The notes beneath the pieces were generated by a model. The model saw only the letters and a list, made by a program, of their open reading frames with translations, searched no databases and was not told where the DNA came from. From positions 827,012-891,011 of the forward strand of contig NZ_MEIY01000001.1 of the NCBI RefSeq assembly GCF_001752365.1: 64,000 nucleotides of DNA, in the 5' to 3' direction. Both the position numbers and the translations under genes were made by a program. The stretch is from Marinobacter sp. X15-166B (GTDB taxonomy: Bacteria > Pseudomonadota > Gammaproteobacteria > Pseudomonadales > Oleiphilaceae). Positions 53,898-63,692 of the stretch are shown in pieces. How positions within the stretch are numbered: position 1 is the first letter of the stretch; each line of letters begins with the position of its first letter.

Positions 53898-54539
53898 CTA
53901 GCGGGTGCCGTAGACCACCATGGTCTTGCCTTTCACGTGCACCAGCCCCTGCTCTTCGAGGGTTTTGAGCACGCGCCCGACCATTTCCCGGGAGCAGCCG
54001 ACGATACGACCTATTTCCTGGCGGGTAATCTTGATTTGCATACCGTCAGGGTGGGTCATTGCGTCCGGCTCTTTGCACAGATCCAGCAGGGTTCTTGCCA
54101 CCCGTCCGGTGACATCCAGAAACGCCAGATCTCCCACCTTTCGGGTGGTCTGGCGCAGCCGCGTGGCCATCTGTTTGCCGAGGAAATACAGAATCTTCGG
54201 GTCTTGCTGAGCAACTTCGCGAAATTTGGCGTAGCTGATTTCGGCTACTTCGCATTCCGTCTTGGCCCTCACCCAGGCGCTGCGGGAATCCATTTCATCA
54301 AACAACCCCATTTCACCGAAAAAATCCCCGGTGTTGAGGTAGGTCATGATCATTTCACGACCGTCGTCGTCTTCGATGACCACGGTCACCGATCCCTTGA
54401 CGATATAGAACAATGAGTCGCTCTTGTCGCCGGCATAAATGATGGTGCTTTTTGCCGGGTAGCGCCTGCGGTGACATTCGGAAAGGAATGAATCCAGATA
54501 CTTGCTCTGTTGATCAACCGGCTTGACGATAGTTGCCAT
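53898..54539 (-). CDS. Crp/Fnr-family regulator, Vfr-like
   Basis: A 213-residue cAMP-receptor-like activator: cyclic-nucleotide domain (about 15-130, [28 protein letters not shown] with the cAMP phosphate-binding RSAWVRA) and a helix-turn-helix ([28 protein letters not shown]). The residues contacting cAMP look conserved, and the length and context near OsmC and speD match Vfr of Pseudomonas. ATG at 54539 follows GGAGG twelve bases upstream. Confidence 0.9.
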   Translation of the reverse strand: MATIVKPVDQQSKYLDSFLSECHRRRYPAKSTIIYAGDKSDSLFYIVKGSVTVVIEDDDGREMIMTYLNTGDFFGEMGLFDEMDSRSAWVRAKTECEVAEISYAKFREVAQQDPKILYFLGKQMATRLRQTTRKVGDLAFLDVTGRVARTLLDLCKEPDAMTHPDGMQIKITRQEIGRIVGCSREMVGRVLKTLEEQGLVHVKGKTMVVYGTR

Positions 54540-54562
54540 AGTGCGTGACACGCCTCCGTAAT

Positions 54563-54587
54563 ACTGGCAGGTACCAGTGTTATTATA
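54563..54587 (-). promoter_or_regulatory. Promoter of the vfr-like gene
   Basis: A perfect -10 hexamer TATAAT (minus strand, 54587-54582) lies about 43 bases before the start codon. Just downstream, ACTGG and CCAGT (54563-54567 and 54574-54578) form a dyad that would overlap the transcription start. No convincing -35 box is seen, which fits an activator-dependent or autoregulated promoter. Confidence 0.5.
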
Positions 54588-54800
54588 ATAACCCGGCTTG
54601 TGGTGCGGGCTTTTGGGCCGCATGGACCCTTCGAGTTTATTTTATTACCGAAAATACATAGATGTGCAATAACACCGCAACTTATAACAAGAACCCCTGG
54701 AATGGGCAAATTCACACCCACCGCTGAACGGGACAAAGATCGGCCCTCCACCCCAATTATGCTAGCATCCCAGGCTTTGGGACCTGGAGTGAGAACCAAC

Positions 54801-55223
54801 ATGAAAGCATCCGTAACCTGGACTGGCAACGCCAGCTTCAAAACAACCAGCGGCTCAGGGCACAGTGTGCAGCTTGACGGCCCCCCCGACCATGGCGGGC
54901 AGAACCTCGGGCCGCGCCCCATGGAGATGGTGCTCATGGGACTGGGGGGCTGCTCCGCCTTTGACGTGATGAGCATTTTGCAAAAAAGTCGCCAAAACGT
55001 GACCGATTGCACAGTGGCACTCAGCGCGGAACGCGCCGACGCCATCCCGGCGGTGTTTACAAAAATCCACCTGCATTTCACCATTACAGGCCACGCCCTG
55101 AAAGAAAATCTGGTCAAACGGGCGGTGAACCTGTCGGCGGAAAAATACTGTTCCGCGTCCATCATGCTCCAGCAGGGCGGGGTCGAGATCAGCCACAGTT
55201 ACGAGCTCCACCCGGCTGATTGA
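54801..55223 (+). CDS. OsmC-like (YhfA-type) protein
   Basis: A 140-residue OsmC-family protein with the two cysteines typical of thiol-peroxidase members: Cys51 in GLGGCSAFD and Cys117 in EKYCSAS. It may reduce organic hydroperoxides. GGAGTGAG precedes the ATG at 54801; longer readings start in the intergenic region. Placed between the vfr-like gene and speD as in Pseudomonas. Confidence 0.9.
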   Translation: MKASVTWTGNASFKTTSGSGHSVQLDGPPDHGGQNLGPRPMEMVLMGLGGCSAFDVMSILQKSRQNVTDCTVALSAERADAIPAVFTKIHLHFTITGHALKENLVKRAVNLSAEKYCSASIMLQQGGVEISHSYELHPAD

Positions 55224-55340
55224 CGGCGCGGATGCGGGGAGGCCGGGACCGGGTGAGTGAGGAGCCGGCCGAGGGGATGAAAATGTGTCGCACAGCTCTG
55301 TTCAACGGCTATGACGGTGTGCATAATACGCACCCTTTTT

Positions 55341-55371
55341 GCCGGACTGGGTAAAAGATAACCAATCCGGC
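55341..55371 (+). promoter_or_regulatory. Hairpin in the speD 5' region
   Basis: GCCGGA.TGG pairs with CCA.TCCGGC around one mismatch and an 11-base loop, starting at 55341 and ending 46 bases before the speD start. CATAAT near 55322 could be the -10 box. The hairpin may influence speD translation or stability; no known riboswitch is recognised. Confidence 0.35.
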
Positions 55372-55417
55372 CCGCTTACATCCTAATTATTCATCTCCAA
55401 CGTCTGGGGGGCTGAGC

Positions 55418-56209
55418 ATGGAATCCAAGCTGCAATTACACGGCTTCAATAATCTGACCAAATCATTGAGCTTCAATATCTACGATATCTGCTTTGCCCA
55501 AACGGAAGAGCAGCGGAAAGCGTACATCGATTACATCGATGAAATGTACAATGCCGAGCGCCTCACCCAGATTCTGTCGGATGTGGTAAAGATCATTGGC
55601 GCCAATATCCTCAACATTGCCCGCCAGGACTACGATCCCCATGGTGCCTCGGTCACCATGCTGATTGCCGAACACGAGCTGACCGAAGAGCAGGCGAACA
55701 ATGAAGAGTCACCCGGACCGCTGCCTGATACCATCGTCGCCCACCTCGACAAGAGTCACGTCACCGTGCACACCTACCCCGAGAGCCACCCCCATGAAGG
55801 CATCAGCACCTTCAGGGCGGACATTGACGTGTCTACCTGCGGCCTGATTTCACCCCTGAAAGTGCTGAACTATCTGATTCACAGCTTTGATTCGGATGTG
55901 GTCACCGTCGATTACCGCGTCCGCGGCTTTACCCGCGATGTAGACGGCACCAAGCATTACATCGACCACGACATCAACTCGATTCAGAACTATCTGACCG
56001 AGGATACCCAGAACGCCTACAAGATGATTGACGTCAACGTCTATCAGGAGAACCTGTTCCACACCAAAATGATGCTCAAAGATTTCAATCTGGACAACTA
56101 CGTGTTCGGGATGAGTGCGAGCGATCTGGATCCGGTCCAGGCGCGCTCCATCGAAGAGCGTCTGCGGCGTGAAATGCTGGAAATCTTCTACTCGCGCAAC
56201 GTGACCTGA
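55418..56209 (+). CDS. speD: S-adenosylmethionine decarboxylase proenzyme
   Basis: Makes decarboxylated SAM for spermidine synthesis. The 263-residue proenzyme is of the E. coli type; self-cleavage before Ser113 in [13 protein letters not shown] would create the pyruvoyl group. No spermidine synthase is adjacent. GGGGGGC precedes the ATG. Confidence 0.96.
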   Translation: MESKLQLHGFNNLTKSLSFNIYDICFAQTEEQRKAYIDYIDEMYNAERLTQILSDVVKIIGANILNIARQDYDPHGASVTMLIAEHELTEEQANNEESPGPLPDTIVAHLDKSHVTVHTYPESHPHEGISTFRADIDVSTCGLISPLKVLNYLIHSFDSDVVTVDYRVRGFTRDVDGTKHYIDHDINSIQNYLTEDTQNAYKMIDVNVYQENLFHTKMMLKDFNLDNYVFGMSASDLDPVQARSIEERLRREMLEIFYSRNVT

Positions 56210-56223
56210 GGGGCCCGATCAGC

Positions 56224-59200
56224 TCAGCCCAGGGTGCTGAGCTGGCGCGGTCTTTCGATGGCGAACCCCTGGGCGTAATCCACGCCCAGCTGGGTGAGCA
56301 CATCGAGCACCTCCCGGGACTCCACCTGGGTGGCGATCACTTCCCGCCCCATGTAATGGGCCATGTCCACCATCGAGCGCACCATCGCACGGTCGGTATC
56401 GCTGCTGTCCAGCTGGCGTACAAAGGCACCGTCCAGCTTGATCAGATCAACCGGCAGCGTGCGCATGTATTCGAATGAGGTGGGGCCGCTGCCAAAATTA
56501 CCCAGACAGAACCGGCATCCCTGCGCCTTCATCTCGGCAATAAACCCGGCCACGCCGGGCAGGTCGTTAATCGCTGCGGTTTCGGTAATTTCAAACCACA
56601 AGCGATCGAGAGGGGCATGGTTCTCGCTCAGCCGGGCGTGAATAAACTCCAGCAAGGACTCGTCGTTCAGTGAGTAGCCCGACAGATTGATGCACACCCC
56701 GTAGGCTTCGTTGGGGCCACCCTCCTGAGCCCGCAACCAGTCCAGCATGTGGCCGACCACCCAACGATCCACCGCCTGAATCCGGTTGTAGCGCTCCGCC
56801 ATGCGGATAAAATCACGGCCGGTAATCAAGGTACCCGCATCGTCATACATGCTGATCAGTATTTCCAGCTGCGCCGACATCAGTGTTTTGGCATGCAAGG
56901 GTATTATCTTCTGACAGCGCAACAACATGCGCTCGTCATCGAGCCCCCCCAGAGTCGCCACTTTTTGGGTAATCTGCTCCTGACGGGCCTGATCCCCTTC
57001 AGTCAGCGAATACACCACCACCCGGCCATTGCCCAGCTGTTTGGCATCTTTGCAGGCCGATTCCGAGGCCCGCAGCCAGCGCTCGGCGCTGGTCAGCGCC
57101 GGCAACATGGGTGCGACGCCTGCGCTGGCGGACAGTCGATAACGGCGCCCCTCGTACTCCGGTGCCATCGCCTCAACGGTGTGGATCACGTCGGCGACCG
57201 CGCGCTGGGCATCTTCGGCCGGAAGCAGAAACCCGAATTCGTTACCGCCCAGACGCGCAATTGGCATGCCGTCCGGAACCTGATCGCGCAGCGTCTCGGC
57301 GACGGCTTTGAGCATGTCATCCCCGGCCTGGTAGCCGGCGGTATCGTTCAGCAAGCGAAACTGGCGCAGGTCCAGCCGCACCAGTACGCGTTCATCTTCG
57401 TGGCGACTCAACTGCTGTTCCAAAGTGCGCTCAAACTCGCGCCGTCCCAACAGCCGCGTCAAGTCGTCGTGAGTCGACGCCCAGGATAACTGGTCGTAGG
57501 CCTTGCGCACCATGTGGTCGATGCTGGCATCCACTAAGGGCTGATCGTAGTGACTGTCGGGAACAATGATCCCGGCACGCATTTGTCGGGCCAGCTCGTT
57601 CAGGGGGTGTTCCACGACTCGCATACCTTGATGGTTGACGAATACAAACCGGCTGAACTCCCTGGCAATCCAGACCAGGCGCATGTACTGCGGCTGGTCC
57701 GGGTTCTGCTGATCACGCAGCCAGTCGCCGGTGCGCAATTGTCGGGCCCGCTTACACCATCGTTGCAGGCTGCGTTGTTCTCTGGCGGTGGCCGCGCTCC
57801 GCTCTTCTGCCTCAGCGGGCCGGGACGGCGGAACCTCGACGGTCTCCACTTGTTCCGGGGCGGTGCGCACCAGAAACGCCTTCAGCTCATCACGGATCGG
57901 GGCGGGCGGCATATTATTGCTGGAGATCGACGCCAGCCCGTTCTGAATAAGGACCAGCAGCGCGGCGAGATCCAGTTCCACCTGGGGATCGTCGCCGAAG
58001 GCCAGCAAGGAATCGATCACGGTCAGATAATCAAGCCAGAGTTCACTGTCGGGCCCCTGGCGGATCCAGGTCAGCGACAGCAGATCGCGCCAGCCGGCGT
58101 TCAGCAGGCTGACAACCGCCTTGGGCACCCGCCGTCCAGCCAGCCGCCGATCCAGTTCGGTGGCCACCGCCGCTTTGGAGTCGGCCACCTTCTGTGCACC
58201 CTCGGCCGCCGCCGTGACCCGCTCAACGTTGCGCCGATAGATGCGCTGCTGACGCTCAACCAGCACATCCAGCTCGGTCACGGCCTTTTCGAACACCGCC
58301 GTGTCCTGTTCGAAGTCATTGACGATTCGTTCGATCAGTTCGTCCACCCGGCGCTGCAGCACCGGATTTTCACGGGCGTCCTTCGCACTCAGCTGCGCAA
58401 TTCGGTTCATCACCCCACGCACCGGGCTGTCGCTGTCATCAAAAAAGCCCGGATCCCTGATGACCACCTTGAGGACGGGTACTTCAAGATGTCGTAATTG
58501 CCGCTGCGCCACTGCGCTCAGACGCGGGCTGGCATTGACACTGTTGAAAAACCGGTCCACCACATCAACCGTGCTGTGGTGTTCATCGTCCAGACGCTGT
58601 TCGGGATTGGCTTTTATCTTGCTGACAACCCGTTCTTTCAATGTCACCGTGTCGGCTTCGGCGACGGGCTCGGTCTGCAACTGCTGCAATTCCCGCTGCA
58701 GTTCGCCCGCAGACAGCGGGGTCGCATCGGCCGGAAATTCCGGGGACGGTGCGTCCCCCGCTGCGGCGCGACTGGCTGCCAGGGTATCGAGCAGGTTACT
58801 CACGGTGGCGAAAGCCGACTGCGCGGCCTGACTGTAACGGTCGAATCTGGCGGCCGGGGTCGCCTCCGGCGGCGGGGGCGGGGGCGCCGGTTCGGCGCGA
58901 CGGGACGGGGTGGTGGACTGGGGCGGCGGCGCGGCCTCCTCGGCAGTCGTGCCCGGTTCCGGACTCTCGGTTTTTTCTTTATCTTTCTGCAGGTTACGCT
59001 GACTGAGATAACGACTCAGATCAAGATCCGGCAGCACCCCCTGGCGGATCAGAATTTGATTCAGCTCGTGAAACAGGGGCTCCAGATGGAGCAGCACGTC
59101 CGTCTCGAAGGTTTTCAGGCACACCTTGGCCACATTGCGGCTCGGCTGCAGGTGACCCAGTCCGGCGTGGAACGCATCGCAGATTAACGCCGGTCCCAGC

Positions 59201-59985
59201 GGATTCTGGTGGCCGGTGGTGTTGTTGACGCCCAGTTTGTCCAGCCGTAACTTCAGTTTCAGCAAATCACCGCGATACAGTGTATCGGCCTTGGTGACCA
59301 TCACCCGAATGGTCAGCCAGTCTTCAAACTCGTTTTTTTCCACCAGCGACAGCTCGATTTCCGGAATCGGCTTGCGGGCAGGTTTGAGGGGTGACTCCAG
59401 GGTCGCGGCCATCTGCTGCCAGATCAGTTTTCCCCGAACCTTGAGCTGTCCGGACGAGTCCATGTAGTCGGCGGCCTGCTGATCGCTGGTGGCGCGCTGT
59501 GCGGCCTCCTCCAGCGCACTTACCATCGCCGTCAAACACTGCGCCATCAGCGGTTCCAGATGTTGGACTATGGTCTTTGCACACTGGTGCAGCACAAACT
59601 GCACCCGATCGTCCGGCGGTGTGAGCGCCGACTTACCCACCCCTCCCTCGGCACCGCACAACTGGAGCATGGCGGCGATGGCGGCGGTATTCGGGCGGGC
59701 AAACGCCACCCCGATGGCCCCGGCCACCCGGCGTGCCACCCTGACATCCAGCTCATACGGAGCCTGTTGGGCTGCGGTGCGAAAACTCACCCGCAGCGGT
59801 GTGCCATCGTGGTGTTCCAGCGCTACCGCCAGCTGCTGTTCCGTTTCGCGGGGATACTGAATGAACAGACCTTCGGCGCAAAAGTCCGTGATTTGACAGG
59901 GAAATAATCTTTGCTCATGCAGCCCTATCAGGGCTTCGAGCTCGATTGGCTGGCGGACACTGGCACGACGATCCTTCGATTCCAT
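56224..59985 (-). CDS. PilZ-DUF1631-GGDEF-EAL protein with degenerate catalytic motifs
   Basis: A 1253-residue protein: PilZ domain at the N-terminus (about 1-110, RRASVRQPIELEA), DUF1631 (about 120-790), GGDEF (about 830-1000) and EAL (about 1020-1250). The GGDEF signature reads GGNEF (913-917) with no RxxD inhibitory site. In the EAL domain EIL replaces EAL (about 1040), the catalytic DDFGxG is LGNFGSG, and AEGVE reads ATQVES, so phosphodiesterase activity is unlikely; Asn (CINLSG), Glu (FEITET) and Lys (LIKLDG) remain. It is probably a c-di-GMP-responsive regulator. ATG at 59985 has AGGG upstream. Confidence 0.85.
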   Translation of the reverse strand: MESKDRRASVRQPIELEALIGLHEQRLFPCQITDFCAEGLFIQYPRETEQQLAVALEHHDGTPLRVSFRTAAQQAPYELDVRVARRVAGAIGVAFARPNTAAIAAMLQLCGAEGGVGKSALTPPDDRVQFVLHQCAKTIVQHLEPLMAQCLTAMVSALEEAAQRATSDQQAADYMDSSGQLKVRGKLIWQQMAATLESPLKPARKPIPEIELSLVEKNEFEDWLTIRVMVTKADTLYRGDLLKLKLRLDKLGVNNTTGHQNPLGPALICDAFHAGLGHLQPSRNVAKVCLKTFETDVLLHLEPLFHELNQILIRQGVLPDLDLSRYLSQRNLQKDKEKTESPEPGTTAEEAAPPPQSTTPSRRAEPAPPPPPPEATPAARFDRYSQAAQSAFATVSNLLDTLAASRAAAGDAPSPEFPADATPLSAGELQRELQQLQTEPVAEADTVTLKERVVSKIKANPEQRLDDEHHSTVDVVDRFFNSVNASPRLSAVAQRQLRHLEVPVLKVVIRDPGFFDDSDSPVRGVMNRIAQLSAKDARENPVLQRRVDELIERIVNDFEQDTAVFEKAVTELDVLVERQQRIYRRNVERVTAAAEGAQKVADSKAAVATELDRRLAGRRVPKAVVSLLNAGWRDLLSLTWIRQGPDSELWLDYLTVIDSLLAFGDDPQVELDLAALLVLIQNGLASISSNNMPPAPIRDELKAFLVRTAPEQVETVEVPPSRPAEAEERSAATAREQRSLQRWCKRARQLRTGDWLRDQQNPDQPQYMRLVWIAREFSRFVFVNHQGMRVVEHPLNELARQMRAGIIVPDSHYDQPLVDASIDHMVRKAYDQLSWASTHDDLTRLLGRREFERTLEQQLSRHEDERVLVRLDLRQFRLLNDTAGYQAGDDMLKAVAETLRDQVPDGMPIARLGGNEFGFLLPAEDAQRAVADVIHTVEAMAPEYEGRRYRLSASAGVAPMLPALTSAERWLRASESACKDAKQLGNGRVVVYSLTEGDQARQEQITQKVATLGGLDDERMLLRCQKIIPLHAKTLMSAQLEILISMYDDAGTLITGRDFIRMAERYNRIQAVDRWVVGHMLDWLRAQEGGPNEAYGVCINLSGYSLNDESLLEFIHARLSENHAPLDRLWFEITETAAINDLPGVAGFIAEMKAQGCRFCLGNFGSGPTSFEYMRTLPVDLIKLDGAFVRQLDSSDTDRAMVRSMVDMAHYMGREVIATQVESREVLDVLTQLGVDYAQGFAIERPRQLSTLG

Positions 59986-60090
59986 GAACAACCCTAATGT
60001 TCGCTGATACTTACCAAATGAACACAATTCCATTTTATACAGCGGAGTATAGCGGCTACAGTGGTACTCCACACGTAAACAAAGCGCATA

Positions 60091-61164
60091 ATGACTATGC
60101 GACAGCTTATATGCATGTGTCATGTTTTACTACTGGTGTGCGCCCTGAGTGCCTGTGCCACCACCGCTTACTACAGCCAGGCCCTGGCCGGACAATGGTC
60201 GCTGATGCGCTCCGCCGAGCCGGTGTCCAACCTGCTGGCCGACCCCGGGGTGCCCCCCGGGCTCAAGCAGCAACTCCGGCAAGCGCTTGCCATCAAATCC
60301 TTCGCCGGCGACCGGTTGGCCCTGCCGGTAGGCAACACCTTCAGCCAGTACGCGTCACTCGACCGGAATCATGTCGTCGTCAATGTGGTCGCCGTACCGG
60401 AATTTGCGCTCACCCCGCATCGGTGGTGTTACCCGCTCATCGGCTGCCAGTCCTATCGCGGTTACTTTGATGCCGGCGACGCCCGTCAGGAAGCCCGGCG
60501 GTGGCAGCAGCAAGGTTTTGATACGGTGGTTGCCGGGGTCACCGCCTATTCCACGCTGGGCTGGTTCAATGACCCCCTGCACAGCGGTTTTACCCGCTTG
60601 CCGGACGAGCGGATGGCCGCGCTGATATTCCACGAACTCAGCCACAAGGTGGTGTATGTTGCGGGCGACACCGCGTTCAACGAGAGCTTTGCCACCGCGG
60701 TGGAACTTGAAGGGCTGCGACTGTGGCTTGCTGAGCAGGGCCGCAGCGAGGATTTTCAGCGCGCCCAGGAAGGCCAGCAACAGCGCTCACAAACCCAGGC
60801 CCTGGTGACCGCGGCAAGTCGCGAATTGGCCAGTCTGTACGCCCGCACCGATCTTCCGAAGGAAGCGATGCGGGCGCAAAAAACAGCGGTGTTCGAGCAA
60901 CTGCGCCGGGAGTATCTGGCGCTGGTGCGCATCTGGAACCGGCCCGGGCCCCTGGGCAGCGACCCCACCACCCTGAACAACGCCCACCTTGCCCTGTTCC
61001 GGCAGTACCATCAGTACGTGCCGGGTTTCCGGCGTTTGCTGCAGCAACACCACTACGATTTTGAGGCGTTTTACCAGGCAGTCCGGGGGCTGGCGCAACA
61101 GCCAGAGGCCTCGCGCCGCGCGCGGTTACAAGACTTAGCCAAGGGTTTTCACGAATACCTTTGA
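60091..61164 (+). CDS. Predicted zinc aminopeptidase lipoprotein (DUF2265/PF10023)
   Basis: A 357-residue lipoprotein (lipobox LSAC, Cys at about 22) of the bacterial 'putative aminopeptidase' family. The metal-binding HELSHK with downstream FNESFATAVE is the gluzincin-like motif (HExxH plus Glu). Starts at 60091 or 60097; no clear ribosome site. Its last 30 bases overlap argA on the other strand. Confidence 0.85.
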   Translation: MTMRQLICMCHVLLLVCALSACATTAYYSQALAGQWSLMRSAEPVSNLLADPGVPPGLKQQLRQALAIKSFAGDRLALPVGNTFSQYASLDRNHVVVNVVAVPEFALTPHRWCYPLIGCQSYRGYFDAGDARQEARRWQQQGFDTVVAGVTAYSTLGWFNDPLHSGFTRLPDERMAALIFHELSHKVVYVAGDTAFNESFATAVELEGLRLWLAEQGRSEDFQRAQEGQQQRSQTQALVTAASRELASLYARTDLPKEAMRAQKTAVFEQLRREYLALVRIWNRPGPLGSDPTTLNNAHLALFRQYHQYVPGFRRLLQQHHYDFEAFYQAVRGLAQQPEASRRARLQDLAKGFHEYL

Positions 61165-62445
61165 ATTGCGCTGGGGGTTGTACTCCGCCAGTTTTGGACC
61201 CGGCAGCGCCTGCACGGTGGACGGCTGGAAGCCGCGTTCCCGGAACCAGTGCTCGGTCTGGGTGGTCAGCACAAACAGCCGCTGGATACCCTGTTTGATC
61301 GCCAGTTGCTCCACCCAGCTGAGGATCTCATCCCCCCGCCCGGCCCGCCGGTATGCCGAATCCACGGCAAAACACGACAGCTCCCCCGCCTGTTCTTCCG
61401 GGTAAGGGTAAAGAGCCGCACAGCCGACTATGGTGCCGTCACGCTCGGCGACCACGAACCGGTTGATCTCGGTTTCCAGCAACTCCCGGGATCGGCGCAC
61501 CAGAATGCCTTGTTCTTCCAGCGGCTGAATCAATTCGACGATGCCGCCGATGTCTTCGGCGCGTGCGGATCGCAGTTGTTCGTAGGTGTCTCCGCTGACC
61601 AGGGTGCCAGCCCCGTCACGGGTGAACAGCTCTTCCAGCAGTGCGCCATCCTCGGCAAAGCTGATGATATGAGTACGCCTTACCCCGCGCTCACAGGCCT
61701 CACAGGCGGCCCGCAACCGTTCAACGTCCTGCAGCGGCAGGGCGGGGTCCCGTAATTTTTGCCGGGCTTCCCGTACCGACAGTTCCCGGATGAGATGGCC
61801 TTCGGAATTCAGCACCCCGGCGTGGGGCGTGTAAACGATCAGCTTTTCCGCCTGCAGTGCCGCGGCGACCTGACTGCCCACATCCTCATGGCTCAGGTTG
61901 AAGGCGTCCCCGGTGGGCGAGTAGCCCTGGGGTGGCAGCAACACGATATGGCCAAGTGCCAGCAAGCTGTCGATACCCTGGACATCCACGCGACGGACCC
62001 GGCCGGTATAGCCGAAATCGATTCCGCCGAGGACACCAACGGGTTTGGCGGTGACAAAGTTACCGCTGCTGACGCGAATCCGGGCGTTGTGCATGGGCGA
62101 GTTGATGAGCCCCATGGACAGCTGGCTTTCGAGGTGCGCCCGCAATGCCCCGACCGCTTCGAGCACCAGTGGCAGATGCTCCTCGGTGGTCACCCGCACA
62201 CCCCGTTCCAGCTGCGAGTGTTGCCCCGCACTTTCCAGCCGTTGCTGGATCTGTGGGCGCGCGCCAAAACTGACCACCAGACGCACCCCGAGGCTGCTGA
62301 GCAGGGTAATATCATGAATGATATTGATGAAATTGGCGTCGGCGATTGCCTCACCGCTCAGGGTCAGCACCACCGTGCGCCCGCGGTGGGCGTTGATGTA
62401 CGGTGATGAATGGCGGAAGCCATGAAGCCAGTCGGTGGATTTCAA
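61135..62445 (-). CDS. argA: N-acetylglutamate synthase
   Basis: First step of arginine synthesis. The 436-residue protein joins an amino-acid-kinase-like domain (VLTLSGEAIADANF, LVVSFGARPQI) to a C-terminal GNAT acetyltransferase domain (GELSCFAVDSAYRRAGRGDEIL). It lies 30 bases after argE on the same strand, likely one transcript. Confidence 0.95.
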   Translation of the reverse strand: MKSTDWLHGFRHSSPYINAHRGRTVVLTLSGEAIADANFINIIHDITLLSSLGVRLVVSFGARPQIQQRLESAGQHSQLERGVRVTTEEHLPLVLEAVGALRAHLESQLSMGLINSPMHNARIRVSSGNFVTAKPVGVLGGIDFGYTGRVRRVDVQGIDSLLALGHIVLLPPQGYSPTGDAFNLSHEDVGSQVAAALQAEKLIVYTPHAGVLNSEGHLIRELSVREARQKLRDPALPLQDVERLRAACEACERGVRRTHIISFAEDGALLEELFTRDGAGTLVSGDTYEQLRSARAEDIGGIVELIQPLEEQGILVRRSRELLETEINRFVVAERDGTIVGCAALYPYPEEQAGELSCFAVDSAYRRAGRGDEILSWVEQLAIKQGIQRLFVLTTQTEHWFRERGFQPSTVQALPGPKLAEYNPQRNSKVFVKTLG

Positions 62446-62475
62446 ATACTCTCTCCGTTCAACAGGTCGTTAAGT

Positions 62476-63663
62476 TTACCGGGACACACCACCGTGCACA
62501 CAGAACCGCTCGATCAGCTGCCGGAGGATAGCGACCGCCGGCTGCAGCTGGGACAGCGCCAGATACTCATCGGGCTGGTGCGCCTGATCGATGGACCCGG
62601 GGCCCATCACCAGGGTTTCGAGCCCCAACTGTTGCAACCAGGGCGCTTCCGTTGCAAAGGCGACCGCCTGCGCGGGGTGCCCGGTCAACGTTTCGCACAC
62701 CCTCACCAGTTCGGCGTGTGCGGGGGTTTCAAAAGGCGGTACCCCCTCAAAGAGGGGCTCGAAGGTTAACGCCAGCGCACGTGAATGGGCAATGGGTTGC
62801 ACGCGCTCCAGAATCTGCCGGCGCAGCTCCGCCATATCCATACCGGGCAGGGGGCGCAGATCAAACTGCAATTCACACCGGGCACAGATCCGGTTGGGGT
62901 TATCCCCCCCGTGAATACACCCCAGATTCAGGGTGGGGACCTGCACGGCAAACCCCGGATTCCGGTACCGCTCCTGCCAATGCCTGCGCAACCCCAGCAG
63001 TTCACCGATCGCTTCGTGCATGCCCTCCAGAGCATTTCGCCCGAGCGCGGGATCGGAGGAATGGCCGGACTGCCCCTCGAACACCAGGCGCTCCATCATG
63101 ATGCCCTTGTGCATGCGCACCGGTCTCAACCCGGTCGGCTCGCCAATGACCGCGTAGCGCGCCTGTGGCCGCCCGGCTGCGGCAAGCGCCTGGGCGCCAC
63201 TCATGGAACTTTCTTCATCGGCGGTGGCCAGAATAATCAGCGGCTGCTGCAGGGGTTGATCCACAAATACTTTGGCGGCTTCAATCGCAACCGCAAAGAA
63301 CCCCTTCATGTCGCAGGTGCCCAGGCCGTACCAGCGATCGTCCCGCTCGGTCAACGTGAACGGGTCGCTGTGCCAGCGTTGCTCATCGTAGGGTACCGTA
63401 TCGGTGTGCCCGGATAACACCAGCCCCCCGGTGCCCTGCCCGAGCGTGGCCAACAGGTTGAATTTCCCGGCGACCCCGGGTACCGGCATGATGTCAATCT
63501 GGAACCCCATGGGCTCCAGCCACTCCGCCAGGGCATGCACCACCGGCTCGTTGCTTTGATCCCAGGTCGCCGATGCACTGCTGATGGACGGGATGCTGAT
63601 CAGCCGGGTCATCATTTCACGGATCCCCGGTGGCAGTTGTCTGGACCTCTGACTGGCTGGCAT
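62476..63663 (-). CDS. argE: Acetylornithine deacetylase
   Basis: Removes acetate from N-acetylornithine. The 395-residue M20 metallopeptidase has LSGHTDTVPYD (His, Asp) and ATADEESSMSGA with the metal-binding and general-base glutamates. A separate M20 enzyme such as succinyl-diaminopimelate desuccinylase is less likely given argA next door. Confidence 0.92.
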   Translation of the reverse strand: MPASQRSRQLPPGIREMMTRLISIPSISSASATWDQSNEPVVHALAEWLEPMGFQIDIMPVPGVAGKFNLLATLGQGTGGLVLSGHTDTVPYDEQRWHSDPFTLTERDDRWYGLGTCDMKGFFAVAIEAAKVFVDQPLQQPLIILATADEESSMSGAQALAAAGRPQARYAVIGEPTGLRPVRMHKGIMMERLVFEGQSGHSSDPALGRNALEGMHEAIGELLGLRRHWQERYRNPGFAVQVPTLNLGCIHGGDNPNRICARCELQFDLRPLPGMDMAELRRQILERVQPIAHSRALALTFEPLFEGVPPFETPAHAELVRVCETLTGHPAQAVAFATEAPWLQQLGLETLVMGPGSIDQAHQPDEYLALSQLQPAVAILRQLIERFCVHGGVSR

Positions 63664-63692
63664 GTGTCGCTCTCCCTGACAAGGCTTGCTGA

